From Cristatella mucedo (lineage: Eukaryota; Bryozoa; Phylactolaemata; Cristatellidae): a stretch of 64,000 nucleotides of DNA. This document shows, in pieces, positions 1 through 11,847 of the stretch. The position numbers and the translations under genes were made by a program. Where the stretch lies: assembly GCA_009760855.2 (NCBI GenBank), contig WPIO01000016.1:1966001-2030000 (forward strand), in the 5' to 3' direction. How positions within the stretch are numbered: the first letter of the stretch is position 1; each line of letters starts with the position of its first letter. Under the pieces are notes generated by a model. That model searched no databases. It saw only the letters and a list, made by a program, of their open reading frames with translations, and was not told the DNA's origin.

Positions 1-174
1 CTCCAACTTCGTGCACGGTTTTCTGTTCGCGTATAGTCGCGCGCGTCGAGCCGCGAACCATTGGCTGATGGTAACTTACAGTGGTTCCCAGTGTTTCGGA
101 GATGAACCCTCACGAATTGGCTGTCCGCTGTGCCACTTTCGTGAGACTGCTTTACTAGGGCGCCTCTGCTTATA

Positions 175-395
175 TATGTATGTATATATATATATATATA
201 TATACATATATATTTATATTTATATTTATATTTATATTTATTTATTTACGTGTGTACATTTATTTGTAGATATAAATGTGTGTGTTTATGCATGTATATA
301 ATGTACGCATACATATATACATATATATATATATGTGTATATATATATATATATATGTATGTATATACATTACGTATATATTACAATATATATAC
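175..395. repeat. TA-rich compound microsatellite
   Basis: Alternating TA, CATA, TTTATA and TGTA units run almost unbroken over about 220 bp. They end directly at a SINE head, so the tract may have grown from a retroposon flank. No coding signal is seen; open frames here are low-complexity Tyr/Ile strings. Confidence 0.9.
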
Positions 396-396
396 G

Positions 397-510
397 TCGG
401 TGAGCGGTTACGGCATCCTAGGTAAAGCGATTGCTTATCGCGACCTGTGTCCCGAGATCCAAGGTTCAAATCCTGCGGTGGGCGATCCTTTATTGCCGTT
501 GCAATAATAA
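397..510 (+). mobile_element. SINE1 copy, tRNA-like head (partial)
   Basis: The copy has a 'gagcggttacggcatc' start, an 'aggtaaagcgattgctt' segment and a B-box-like 'ggttcaaatcc', followed by 'ggtgggcgatcctttattgc'. The same order of blocks recurs at 537-705 and, reversed, at 6778-6955 and 8312-8482. It ends in an AAT-rich tail. It cannot be a working tRNA because the cloverleaf arms do not pair and related copies carry a long non-tRNA body. Confidence 0.7.
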
Positions 511-536
511 TATTAATGTTAATAAATATTAATTAA

Positions 537-705
537 TGGTGAGCCATGATGGCTCATTAGGTAGGTTGGTTGGTTTTCACGACCTCGGCCTGAGGTCGTG
601 GGTTCGAATCCTATGGTGGATGATCACAACTGCCAACGGCGGTGATAGCCGTAAAGGCTCCTCTGTCGCTATACAAAAAGTGGCTGTTGAATCAGCTTGA
701 ATTTT
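537..705 (+). mobile_element. SINE1 copy, near full length
   Basis: It starts 'ggtgagccatgatggctca', contains the pol III B-box-like 'gggttcgaatcc', then a body with 'ggtgatagccgtaaaggctc' and 'ctgtcgctatacaaaaag', and ends 'ggctgttgaatcagctt'. It is the clearest forward copy of the family in the window. The head is tRNA-derived by its box motifs; the body has no coding capacity. Confidence 0.8.
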
Positions 706-714
706 TTAAATAAT

Positions 715-3700
715 AATACATTTGATATAGCGCCCTCGGAGAACTCAATCTCTTTCTAAGCACTTTACATTTGCTGCAAAGGAAGCACGATCGATTGGTT
801 AGTGGTAGCATGCTCAATAAACAATAAGGAAAACGTGGTTAGGGGTAAATGCACAGGATCAGCATGCATGCAAATATGGCGGATATCTTCAGAATGTAGT
901 GCACGCATAAGCACATACAGGAAGAACCACATGGACCCACTAAATGCTGTCATAAGTAGACGTGTTTTTAGTTTCTTTTTAAATGTGGTCAAGTCAGGAG
1001 ATGTCGTGACGCATTGTTTGAATGAGTTCCAGGCTTTTGGAGCGTACGAACTTAAGGCACGGTCTCCAAAGGATTTGAGGTTTGTACGATGTATAGGTAA
1101 ACAATTAGATTCAAAACAAGCAAGTGGTGCGATGTTTAGCCTGGTTAGGAAGTAGAGCTGATAGGTGGGCTGGAGCCAAAGAATGACGGGACCTAAAGGT
1201 GAGTGACCGAATCTTGAAGTCGATGTGTTGCTTGACTGGGAGCCCATGCAGGTCGGCGAGAAGTGGCGTGATGTGGCAATCGACGCTCACGACAGACAAG
1301 CCTAGCTGTAGAGTGCTGCAAGCGCCTGATTGCACATGCCGATAGACTAGCAAGCAGTGAGTTACAGAAGTCAAGACGGGATGTCACGAATGCATAAACC
1401 AATTTAGATGTGGTATCCCTGTCTAAACGAGCCCGAATTTTAGCAATGTTATGTAGCTGAAAGAAGGCAGACTTGACTGTACAGCTGATGTGGTCGTCTA
1501 ATGAAATATCACTTTGGAACAGAACACCTAGATTTCGTGCAGATTCAAAAGGAGATATGCTGGCAGAGCCGATTTTGAGCGTTAACCATTCCAATTTCTG
1601 AATCAAACTTGGCTTGCTCATAAGTAGTAAGTTTGTTTTATCATCATTCAATTTAAGAAAGTTTTCTGCCATCCATTCGTGGATGTCATCAATACACGCA
1701 GCAAAGGGAGTTAACAGAATTCGACGTGCTAGAAGGCTGGGAGGGATGAAAGCAGATGTACAACTAAGTGTCATCTGCATAGAAAAAACCTAGATTGTGC
1801 CTAAGAATCACATCGGCAAGAGGGAGAGTATAAACCGTGAAAAGAATGGGACCGAGCACGGAGACCTGAGGTACCCCATATTTCAGAGGTTCCTCAGATG
1901 ATCTTTGTCCATTCACATCAATACTCTGGAGTCTCTCACTGAAAGCTATTATGCCACTACAGCGGACTATGAATATGGCTGCAAGGCTGGTCTTCAAGTC
2001 CCAGCGGTTTGAGCACGTGTCACCTTTGCTGAAAGAGCTAGTATGGTTGCCGGTTGAGCAAAGGATACAGAGCAAAGTTCTTACGCTGACCCACAAGGCC
2101 GGCCACGGCTTGGCTCCTTCGTACCTAGCTGAACTGCTGCATCAGTTTCAGCCTGTTCGCGCCCTCAGGTCCTGTGTGGACAATAAATTAGCTGTCCCAT
2201 TCCTCCGCTTAAAGACAGTCGGCGACAGAAGCTTTAGCTCTGCAGGTCCTAGACTGTGGAACTCGCTTCCACAATTCTTACGCAACGACAACTACTCTCC
2301 AACTGCCGACTATGGCACATCTTTTTCAGCGGTCCTGAACTGCTACTTCTATGCTACTCACTACCTCAACTGCTCTCCTGACTCTGCTATGCTTCCCACT
2401 TTCTCTTTGTTGCGTGAGACGAAGTTTGTTGGCTACCGAATGCGTTCCGAAAGCCGCTTAGGCTGTGAGTGCGCTATACAAAACTCTCCTGCGTAACACC
2501 CACATGGTCTTTATGACTTTGTGGAGTTACTGACGGAGATACATGACATGACATGACATGAGATAGGACCTGAACCGCTGCGATGCAGTGCATGTGATGC
2601 CCAGGCGAGATGAGAGGCGCTCAAGAAGGACTTGTTGATCAGTAGTATCAAGGCTGCTGAAAGATCAAGCAAAATAAGCAGAGAGACTCTACTTAAGTCT
2701 GCATTCCTAAGTAGGTCGTTATACACTTTAGTGTTGCTTTCTTGAATAGTAGCCTGACTATAGCCTTTTTTGAAAGGTGCTGAGACAAGACGAGAGGCTA
2801 ATGACACATCTATGATGTTATGAATCGCAGCAGATGCAATGCATCGTAGAAGCATGACAGTGGGAACAGGGTCCAGAGGACTAGTTATCTTCTTTGATTG
2901 GGGTATGACTTCAGGACTAGGTCGCTACTCGTTACTGGCCTCCTTGAACGAAGACATCGGGGGTTCTTCGTGGAATTGAGGAACAGGATTCCGGGGGGGG
3001 GGGTTGCTGCCACTCTAGTGGTGGGCTCCTCAATCTTGTCTATCTTGTTGACAAAGAAGCTAGAGAAGCTACATCATCACAGAGATCATCGGGTAAGGAG
3101 CAAACCTGGGAGTGGTTGAGGAGATGGTTGATCGTAGACATCAGCATTTTTGGATGATGAATCTACGTTCAACAATGGTTTTTTAGAAGCCAGACTTGGC
3201 TTTTGCAAGGATTGATTAGTGCAATTTACAGTAGCCCCAGTATGCCTGTCGATTGACAGTCAATCCTGATCTTGTGTATGCCTTTTCAAGCTTTAGATTA
3301 GTGACCTAGCTAGTTTAATGTCTGTGGTAAACAATAGGCCGTCTGGGCGAGGGCGCCTATTCAGAGCTGCAAACTCTTCGAGCATGTCGGCTAGTGTCGT
3401 GTTGTAGCCATCTACCAATGATGACAGATCGGAGGGGGATTGAGCCGCAGAGGTGAAGCAGATAGTCTCGCACAGACAGCACCGACGTCAATAATCTTGA
3501 AGTTAGGCGACTCACAGGTGATTTTACATGAGGAGGAGGAGGGCACACACATTGTAGACCGAATGAGATCTGCATGTGGTCAGATAAGCAGGATTTGGTA
3601 ATAATTGGTGATGACAAAGTGCGGTTTTATGAGAAAATTTGTTTGAGTGTGTGACACTTGATGTGAGTAGGGCCACGCACATGAGCCACAAGAGACAATG

Positions 3701-4611
3701 AGTCAGTCTGCGCACGAAGTTCGGTGCTGAAGGCGTCAGATAAGTTTTCAAAATGAATGTTGAAATCACCCATTATGAGGAAAGATCTCTCTCTCTCTCT
3801 CTCTCTTGCACACAGAATCGAATTGAGATCAGAGAAATCTGATATAAAGGAGGACTTGGTACGTGGTTGGCGATAGACCACTGCCACCATCGGAAGCTTG
3901 TTTTCGAGCGAAATCAACACAATAGATTCGAAAGACTACTTCGAGGGTACTGCAAATGGCTTGAAGTTGAATTTCGAGCGCATGATAATAGCCACTCCAT
4001 CTCCAGTTTCAATTGATCTAGGGGTCTAAAAGAATGAGAAACCTGTCGGGGTAGCGTCTTTAATTGTCGGGCAGTTTACCGATTTTAGAAAAGCTTCAGT
4101 CAAGGCGAGCAGGTCGAGACCATTTTCAGAATTAAGGTCGCTTTTTACTAGAGGTTGATTGCACATTGAGTGAGGACTCTAAAGACAAGCGTTAATTTGG
4201 GTCGCCGGAGTTATAACAAGCCTGACGACCACAAAGTTAGAGAGATTCACAGTGACGCTTGTGGGGAAGCGCGCTGAGCGGTTCGAGACAAAGAATACCA
4301 AACGAGTAGGTACTCAGCTCGCAGCTCCAGCCAAAACCTCGCGGCGGCTCCGGGGCACTTTTCTTTTGTTAATGCATAATTCACGGATCTTAGCTACAGC
4401 AATAACATCTAAGATTGCATTCCAACTACGATAATGAAGCGATAGTAGGTACACACGATCGTAACTAACATGCAGGTTACTAGCCGCCGGCGTGTATAAC
4501 GCCGCCGCCGGCGTGACAGACTCAGCAGCCGGAAACGATAAGCGTTTAGATGTCCGTAGGCACGTAATTTCTTACGCGCTACAGTCCCACAACAAACAGA
4601 TAAGCTTTAAA
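715..4611 (-). mobile_element. LINE1 copy (CR1/L2-like), decayed, interrupted by LINE2
   Basis: Read on the minus strand from about 4611 down to 715, this matches the better preserved element at 30195-36360. Visible are a 5' region with repeated CCGCCGGCGT, endonuclease pieces (GDFNIHF, near 3627-3920), RT pieces (YGVPQ-SVLGP and FYADDT, near 1764-2096), and the post-RT segment with FLKLNDDKTNLLL and TSRLDFCNSLL (near 1193-1780). Stops and frameshifts break the reading frame many times, so it is a pseudogene. A forward LINE2 fragment sits inside at about 1944-2560, exactly where the LINE1 consensus 'ctcccactgagataggacc' is split. Confidence 0.85.
1944..2560 (+). mobile_element. LINE2 3' fragment inserted into LINE1
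   Basis: The forward frame 1951-2496 carries a post-RT C-terminal region (NMAARLVFKSQRFEHVSPLL, then LPVEQRIQSKVLTL and GDRSFSSAGPRLWNSLP), a pattern common to CR1/L2-type LINEs. The 3' end is 'ttatgactttgtggagtta', then 'ctgacggagata' and a (catga)n tail. The 5' part is missing, as expected for incomplete reverse transcription. Related copies lie at 5580-5785, 10600-11820, 23757-23905 (-), 24460-24775, 43850-43960 and 44990-45575. Confidence 0.8.
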
Positions 4612-4690
4612 CACGCTGCAACCGGTGGTAATAGCCGTAAAAGCTCTTCTGTCGCTATAAAAAAGAGGCTGTTAAATCGCCAGCTTTTAT
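4611..4690 (+). mobile_element. SINE1 tail fragment plus GA microsatellite flank
   Basis: The body blocks 'ggtggtaatagccgtaaaag', 'ctgtcgctataaaaaagagg' and 'ctgttaaatcgcc' match the 3' half of SINE1. The tRNA-like head is absent. A (GA)n tract follows at about 4718-4748. Confidence 0.7.
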
Positions 4691-4712
4691 TTTATTTATC
4701 TATACATATATG

Positions 4713-4752
<40 letters not shown>

Positions 4753-5189
4753 ATATACAATATAGTAGTTCTTATTCTTTGAGTTTGGAAGTCAATGGCA
4801 TCAATAAAGTAAAGCAAATGTCGAGGCTGATTTAATAGCCTCATTCGTGTAGCGGCAGAAGAGCCGTAACGGGTTTCGAATGAGATTATGTCTATTTTAA
4901 GGTGGAAGAAGCTGGAGAAGAAGTTTGTTAGAGCTCTATATATAGCCTTTCTATCTAGCTCTATATGTAGCCTTTCAGTTGGAGTGCAGCCGCCTCCGTT
5001 TGCTGCTGGTGCTGATCGTATGGAGACGTCAGAATACATCTTTGCAGCCCGTGTGGACAACGGGAAATTTGTTAGAACGATTTGCCTGGCGTTTGTATGG
5101 CAGGCCTAAAAATACCAATGGAACTATTTTATTAAACTTTTTGCCTCCCCTGCGATTGAACGTAGTCAGGTTTTGCTGCAACTAAGAGT

Positions 5190-5325
5190 TGTTAAAGGCC
5201 TGTCAACGTTGTGTGCATGCCACCATTAGCCATTTGATCACGCTTCCTTTGCAGCATATGTAAAGTGCCTTGAAATAGATTAAGTTCTCTGATGGGGCTA
5301 TACAAATGTATTTGTATTTTTATCG
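5190..5325 (+). mobile_element. LINE1 3'-end fragment
   Basis: Contains 'tgcatgccaccattagcc', 'cttcctttgcagcatatgta' and 'agattaagttctctgatggg', matching the terminal untranslated part of LINE1 seen at 34750-34930. It ends in a short AT-rich tail. Confidence 0.7.
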
Positions 5326-5579
5326 TCACAGCTGGAAGTGGGCAATCAAGGATCGCCCGCTGCAGGTCTTGTAGTTCGAGTCCCCGGACGGCGGCGGCGG
5401 TGCCGGCCAAACTCGAAACAAAGACTGGATCAACGAAAAACCGCTCGCTGTAATGAGAACTTGGGAGTCGCCAGCTAGACATTTCTCAGCTGACGACGTT
5501 ATAAGTCAGTACATAAAAATAATAACGATCGAATGGTTCCTGAGATTTCTCTCAGCAAATTATCTATTAAATTATCAAA

Positions 5580-5785
5580 TAATGCTACCCGTCTCATCGA
5601 CTGCCCTCCTTACTCTCAGACATGCTTCTCAATTTCTCTTGATTGTGTGAGATTGGCTACTGAATGCACACCGAAAGCCGCTAAGGCTGTGAGTGCTCTA
5701 GGGACAACTTCTCCCCACCGTAAAACCCACTCAGTCCTCGTGGCTTCGCGGAGTTACAGACGGAGATACGTTCCGATGCACTGAA
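5580..5785 (+). mobile_element. LINE2 3'-end fragment
   Basis: It carries the terminal LINE2 landmarks 'gattggctactgaatgcaca', 'ccgaaagccgctaaggctgt' and 'gcggagttacagacggagat'. The upstream coding part is missing. Confidence 0.7.
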
Positions 5786-5859
5786 TTACATAAAGTGCAA
5801 ACGAATCGAAATCCTAAGCCCTCGAGCGTCGCGGCGCTAGACATCTCAGACTCACAAAG

Positions 5860-6475
5860 CTACCGGCTTCCTGGTCTGAAATGCGGCCTACGCGCCGGCG
5901 AGTGGGCGCGCGCGAGGGATTTGCGCATCCAATTCTTCGGCGGCTCATCGGCGCCCATCCGGCCCCCGGGGGGGGGGGCGATGAAAGGCGCCGATTTCAG
6001 CGAGAGCGCGCGAGCTGCACCGAGTCGGTCGGTCGGTCGGTGGATGACAAGAGGTGGAGACTCGATGGACAAGAGCTGACGACTCGCCGCGACTAGTCGC
6101 GCGAACCCGTCGGCGATGCAGCTTCTGCGTTCGCACGCGGATTCGAGCCGCTGCAGTCGGCGAGGCGGAATCCTGACCTTGACCGAGGGGAGGTGCAATC
6201 GATCGAGGGCGCCGGTGAAAAGGGCGCGGCGGCGAACGCGCTCTCAGCCAGAGCCAGAGCCAGAGCAGCGCGACTTCCCTGTCGGGACGCGGTGGCAATG
6301 GGGAGGGAGGCGCGGAGTTCTGGCGGTGGCCACCGCTCTCCCTTCGCCACGACGCCCCACTCTGAGCGGGTGTGCTCACCACAGCGAGCCCTCCGTTACC
6401 GTCCAGCTACGACCGCGCGGGCGAACTATGCCTCGCTCGTTTCGTACAAGTTACGGTAAGTGCGACTGAATAATC
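5860..6475 (+). promoter_or_regulatory. GC-rich candidate promoter / first-exon region
   Basis: This is a roughly 600-bp island of high GC and CpG in an otherwise AT-richer repeat landscape. Near its 3' edge an ATG at 6428 opens a ten-codon frame that runs into a strong donor (G|GTAAGTG at 6455/6456). The peptide begins MPRSF, which recalls the SNAG-type start of Snail/Scratch/Ovo zinc-finger factors, but the next residues (RTSYG) do not match the usual continuation. No downstream zinc-finger exon was found here, so this stays a candidate. It could equally be an untranslated first exon or a chance donor. Confidence 0.25.
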
Positions 6476-6777
6476 AGCTGGCTTCATCTCTATAGCAGAG
6501 CGTCACAATAGCGACATAAAGAAAGGACACCTCGTGTCACCCTCGTGTCAACTCGTGTTACCTCGCGCCACCTACATGAGTTGAATCCGCAACTCGCTGT
6601 TGACACTAGAGGCTGAGTATCCAGCTACCCATGAATTATGTGACTGAATAAAGACACTCTCAATCCATTCTTATTTGAGTCGTAATATATTAAATTCTTC
6701 CTCTAAAGTGGTAATAACTTTCAAAGTGGCCGGCTTGCGTTAAGTAAAAACATCGGCTGCTTCACTCTTAAATAAAA

Positions 6778-6955
6778 AAATACAAGCTGATTTAACAGCC
6801 TCTTTTTGTATAGCGACAGAAGAGCCTTGACGGCTATCACCAGCGCTTGCAGCGGCGATACAGGATCGCCCACCACAGGATTCGAACCCACAACCTCGGG
6901 GCCGAGGTCGTGAAAAGCAACCGCCTTACCTAGTGAGCCATTACGGCTCACCATT
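6778..6955 (-). mobile_element. SINE1 copy, near full length
   Basis: Read on the minus strand it runs from 'ggtgagccgtaatggctc' through the B-box 'gggttcgaatcctgtggtg' to 'ggctgttaaatcagcttg'. It matches the copy at 537-705 block for block in reverse orientation. Confidence 0.8.
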
Positions 6956-6989
6956 TTAGGCTGCAGGAGCTGCACAAATCTCAAGTTCA

Positions 6990-8310
6990 GAGGATACAGA
7001 CTAATACCGGAGCAATTTCTTTAGCAGACGTATGCACAACCAGAAGGGTATCCAAATTTAGCTAAACCGGAAGGCGGAGGATGATATGCGCAGTAAGTGC
7101 AAGCCTCCTCAAACAAAGTCAGCGTAGTAATGGATCTGTGCGCACCCTGACACCTAGCGTGTGAGTCTGAAAAATAAGGATGCACCACCCTTTAAAACTG
7201 CTGACACGTTACAAATCAGACGAGAATCTGTAAATTTTTTAAAAGTCCCTCCCCTCGCTTCTCCGCTTCTTAGAAGTGCGTATCGTATTCCGAGTCTTGC
7301 CCTTACCTTGATTGACAGACGCGCTCGATCGGTGGCAGCACTGCTTAGCATCGTGGCGGCGGCGATAGCGGCGGCGGCGGCGGCGGCGGCGGCGGACTTT
7401 GGCAGATTGTGCTTCTCTTTATCATCGCGAGACTGGCGTTCAGTCGAATGATCCAGGTTATGGTAGGTCGCTCCGCTACCGCGACGGAGCAGTTTATCGA
7501 TAAGAGCTTTCGCTAACATCATCGCAACAAATGATCGCTATAACTTTGTGTTTGTGTCGGTGTTTAACCTCTAGGTTACTGGAGATTACGAGAACGAATG
7601 TGACTCGATCATGCTAGGTAATAGCAGGAGTCGAGACAGCGTGGTATGTGCGAACAATGGAAAGACGTCATCGCGGCGGGACCGGCTGTGTTTAGCAGGG
7701 GCCGCGGAATCCATTCTCGTCGAATCTCGCCGTTCTCTAGCGCGCAGCGTGCGCCGAGCGCTCGTCGCGAGGAAGGAAAACCTCGACGCGCCCGCCAAAT
7801 GCTGATTGACCTTTGACCGACTAGCACTCGTACGTAGCGAGGTCACCGCCGCCGCCGCCGCCGCTCGACAGCCATCGCTCTCTACTGCGGGCCCCACTGC
7901 GGTACATGCTACACCAGCCGCGCCAAATATGGCGTCTAGTCCAGCAACTACCGCGTAACGAGTCCTAGTTGTTCACGCACGCAGATGCATACATATATTC
8001 AGTTAATTAAAGATGAATCCCATTCCATGTTTCAAGGGAGGCAACTTTTAAATTCCAACAAGAACCGGAAGAGAACTTGACATACGCGGAAACCTCTTGG
8101 CAACTCGGGCCAGAAGTGTCCCGCTCGATCTCTCGCGGGCTCACCTCGCGGGGAAGGCTGGAGGCACCGTCAGTACGCCGATTGCTGGCTGGGGGGTCGT
8201 TTGTGCTCGGGGTGTGAGCTAAGCGGCAGCCGTCGCCGGCGCGGTCATCTGGGCGATCATGTGAGCGTCGACTCGGGTTTCGCAGGTGCCTATTCAACTT
8301 CAACGTACGT
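6990..8310. other. Intergenic, no gene recognised
   Basis: Short GGC/GCC triplet tracts (about 7353-7393 and 7848-7866) create Ala-, Arg- and Pro-rich open frames on both strands. None has recognisable domains, consistent codon use or convincing splice partners. I see no RNA gene. Confidence 0.5.
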
Positions 8311-8311
8311 G

Positions 8312-8482
8312 CTAGCTGATTTATCAGCCTCTTTTGTATAGCGACAGAAAAGCCTTTATGGCTATCACTACCACTGGCAGCGGCAATAAAGGATCGTCCG
8401 CCGCAGGATTCGAACCCACGACCTCGTGACCGAGGTGGTGAAAAGCATCCGCCTTACCTAGTGTGCCATCGCGACTCACCAA
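8312..8482 (-). mobile_element. SINE1 copy
   Basis: On the minus strand it has the tRNA-like head with 'gggttcgaatcctgcggcgg', then 'gatagccataaaggc' and 'ctgtcgctatacaaaagagg', ending 'ctgataaatcagct'. It is a complete but diverged member of the family. Confidence 0.75.
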
Positions 8483-9285
8483 GGCTAGTTCCTCTCGAGC
8501 AGGCACCGTGCTGTCAGCATGCCTCCCACCCACGTGGTCCCACGGTCACGCCTTCTTTCGGGCAGGGCCAAAGTTGGACTTCAACTGAGCGCAGCCGAAT
8601 GTTGCCGGCGGTGTGACGTCACGTGCTTAATTTCTCTGCTCCTACAGCTTGACGAATGACGGTCGTGCATAGCGTCAGAGCGATCAGGTGAGCGTCGAGG
8701 CCTCAGTCGTGCGCGGCGCAAGATCTAGAGGGATCGAGTTGTCTCGGGTTATTGATAATAAGTATCAAGCACCGGTCATTTAGTTTACTTTGGTTTTCTA
8801 CATTTAAGCTTGTGTTGCGAAAATTTTGGCCTGCTTGGAAAGGGAGGGATAGCGCCAGCATCCATGCCGGTCCTTACGTTTGTGACATCAGACGTCACAA
8901 CTCCTGCGCTCGCTCCGAGCTAGTTGGGTCATTTTTTTTTATTGTAAGGAGACGCATTGAGCCGGTGCAAAAGCCTGCTGCGCTGGGCTTGTCTGTCGTG
9001 AGCGAAGAAAGCTGCTGCATTGCAGCATTCATTTCTCACTGACCCGACGCACGGAGGGTTCGCATTGAGGCTTCGACTTCGAAGCTTCGTTGTTTCACTC
9101 ACGTTTAGGGTCCCGCTCTCTCGCTCCGGCCGAGTTTTGTTTTCCCTACCAAGCTAAGCGTCGTACCGCCTGCTCGCCCGATTCAAGTCGTTTAGCTGCA
9201 CACATCCGAACTAAAATGAAATCCCTTTTGAGATAATACAATGTTATAATTAATAATATAAGTCATTTGTACAGGCCCCAAAGAT
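8483..9285. other. Intergenic, nothing recognised
   Basis: This is mixed-composition sequence with no long frame, no recognisable domain, no splice-supported exon and no repeat family shared with the rest of the window. Confidence 0.4.
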
Positions 9286-9289
9286 AATT

Positions 9290-9430
9290 CAATTCAAATT
9301 CAAATTCAATTCAATTCAAAATCTCTATCCAGGCGCTTTGCATACGCCGCTGCAGCCCTCGACCCTACGACCTCGGTCGTCGCTAGCATTCACCCTTGAC
9401 CTCGGTCGTTAAAGGCGAGCAGCCGCGCTC
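9290..9430 (-). mobile_element. SINE2 copy (diverged)
   Basis: It has the SINE2 order: an AT-rich 'caaattcaattc' tail, 'tccaggcgctttgcatacg', then paired 'gacctcggtcgt' blocks from the tRNA-like head and 'gggccaaacgag'. It is a weaker match than the copies at 19407 and 42472. Confidence 0.55.
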
Positions 9431-9439
9431 GTGGGCCAA

Positions 9440-9705
9440 ACGAGACGGTGCCTTTAGTTCGCATGCTCTCTCAAAGCCTGGAACGCACTCCTGACTGACG
9501 TCACGCAACCCCCTGATTTGATTACATTTAAAAAGAAGCTCATCAAGCACCCGTTCCTTGGAGCGTTTGCTGCTGGTCCGTGCGAATTGCGCTTTGTGCG
9601 CTTACACATGGCGACGCTGCGCATTCTACGACTGACCAATTGACATGCTTCCTTGACGACAATATATGCAAAGTGTCCATTAAGAGATTTTTGTTTACTT
9701 AGGGC
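9440..9705 (+). mobile_element. LINE1 3' fragment
   Basis: It encodes the end of the LINE1 C-terminus ('aaagcctggaacgcactcc' and 'acatttaaaaagaagctcat') and then the 3' untranslated landmarks ('acttcctt'-type segment, 'atatgcaaagtgtcc'). Frame breaks show it is dead. Confidence 0.65.
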
Positions 9706-10377
9706 GCAATGAAAATGTCTTACGATTATTACCATTGCTATTATTTCTTGCCTTCCCTTGTATGCATGTTTTCGTGGCAAAGCGAATGTATACAATAATC
9801 ACTATTGTTTTGTCACCCCCACCCGCTCTCGGCGGCCGCCGTCATAGCCGGACCGTACGGCACTTGCACGTAGACCAAAAACGTTCGTGTCTTCTCAAAG
9901 GTCCGCAGGAACGTCGGCTGCCGCACGTGCTCGGGCAAAGTTCTCACGTGCGAGTTCTCACAGCCGGATACGCGAGAAACTCTCTCCTCCGCAATCTTGA
10001 GGCGGCCGCCTAGTACTGACCACTGTGGATTTGAGGAGCGTTGCCTGGGCGGTATAGTTATATAACAGCCAGCCAGGTAGGAGAGACGCACCTGGCCCGG
10101 TGCGACGTTTAGAGACCCCAGGAAACGCTTTGAGCTGAGTTTGCTGTCCAATAGACCTGCCAGACGTTCTTCGAGCCGCGTCCAATTTATACAGAAAACC
10201 TGATTATTTTTTTTATGCCGGAGGTCTGACTGACACGTATCCATATTTTATTTGCGTCGTGGGTGGTGAAGGGCGATCACCTCGCCACTGAGCTAAGGCT
10301 GCACGTCGCACCATCGCGAGGACGCGACGCAGCATGTACGGAGCACGTGGCTGCGAGCTCGGTCGATCGACAGAATG

Positions 10378-10416
10378 CCTGGTCGCACTTCCGGACCGAC
10401 ACCGGAAGTGCGATCA
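10378..10416. repeat. Short inverted repeat
   Basis: The arms 'ggtcgcacttccgg' and 'ccggaagtgcgatc' flank a 7-nt loop, with one G:T-type mismatch. It could be a hairpin relic or a small foldback element. Function is unknown. Confidence 0.6.
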
Positions 10417-10599
10417 GGCAAAGCTCGCGGGAATGCGCCAATGCTGACTTGCGACTCGCTACGGGCAGCAATCGTAGGTCACGCCTGTCAGCCGGACGAA
10501 TTGAGCTATAAATGATAATAAATAAGTAAATATATAATTCATTTGTGGTGCACCCCAGGAGAACTTAATGTCTATTCAGGCGCTTCACTTATGAGAACA

Positions 10600-11820
10600 A
10601 TGATCGGTCTGGCCGAAAAGGCACAGGAGTGGTTTAAATCGTACATGTCCCATCGTGTTCAATCCGTGTCGTGTGGGGGTCAGGTCTCAGACACGAGACG
10701 GGTCACCTGTGGAGTCCCTCAAGGGTCTGTACTCGGTCCCTTGCTGTTCTCCATTTACACGCGACCTCTGGGAAAAGTGATTCAGGCCCATGGAATAGGA
10801 TATCACTTTTATGCTGAAGATACTCAGCTGTATGTGTCATTCAAACCGTCGGAATCTGCTGCAAAAACTAATAAACTGAATGCTTGCCTTGCCAGCATTC
10901 GATCCTAGATGTTAGAAAACTTCTTGAAGCTAAATGACGATACAACCGAACTGCTGCTCATAGGACACCCTAAGCGCGTGGCTGGATTAAAAGGCTTTGC
11001 TCTTCTAATAGGTGATGTTGCTGTGGGACCGTCACGTGCTCAAAACTTAGGTGTCGTTTTCGACAGCTGCCCAAATTTTAAAAGCATTCCAATCACGTCC
11101 AATCCCTTTTTTAAGATAAGGAGCTGTTGTTCACAGTGGCTTGCCAAAAATTTAGCTAGCTCCTTAGTTCTGTCTCGACTTGATTACCATACTTCCTTTT
11201 TGGCTGGGCTACCGAAGAAAAGCAACTAGGGCCACTGCAGCTGGCTATGAATATGGCTGCAAGGCTAGCCTTCAAGTCCCAGCGGTTTGAGCACGTGTCT
11301 CCTTTTCTAAAAGAGCTAGGATGACTGCCGGTTGATCTACGGATACAGAGCCGAGGTCTTACGCTGACCCAAAAGGCCCGCCACGCCTTGGCTCCTCTGT
11401 ACCTAGCTGAACTGCTGCACCAGTTTCAGTCTCCTCGAGCCATCAGGTCCTGGATGGACAATACATTAGCTGTTCCATTCTTCCGCTTAAAGACCATTGG
11501 CGACCGAAGCTTTTCTCTGTGGGTACGAGACTGCGGAAGTCACTTCGACGATTCTTACGCAACGACAACAACTCTCCCCGATGATGGCTCATCCTTCCCA
11601 GTCGTCCCGAGCTGCGAACTATTTGCCACTCACTGCACCTCAACTGCTCCCCTGACTCTGCTACGCTTCCCGTTTTCTCTTTGTTGCGTGAGACGAAGTC
11701 TGTTGGCTACGACATGGAGCAGTCGAGAGACGTCGCGGAACGCCTCTACGAAAGCTCTCTCTGCCCGAGCCTCGCTGTCACGCCTCACCGGCCTCAATAC
11801 GGACGCTGGAGCCACTGGGC
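10600..11820 (+). mobile_element. LINE2 copy with RT domain, decayed
   Basis: Frame 10543-10908 carries RT palm motifs: AQEWFKSYMSHRVQS, then GVPQGSVLGPLLFSIYTRPL and FYAEDTQLY. The YADD box therefore reads YAED, with a changed catalytic Asp. After a stop the frame continues as MLENFLKLNDDTTELLL (10909-11229), then the C-terminal part in further frames to 11825. It is followed by an ATA-rich tail (11820-11850). An abutting SINE2 fragment lies upstream (about 10535-10598, minus). It is a pseudogene of a non-LTR element. Confidence 0.8.
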
Positions 11821-11847
11821 AATAACAATAATAATAATAATAATAAT

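Noticed and set aside
537-610. Functional tRNA gene at tRNA-like heads (also 6880-6955, 8400-8480, 42540-42605)
   Set aside because: B-box-like sequence is present, but the arms do not pair as a cloverleaf and each head continues into the same dispersed SINE body.
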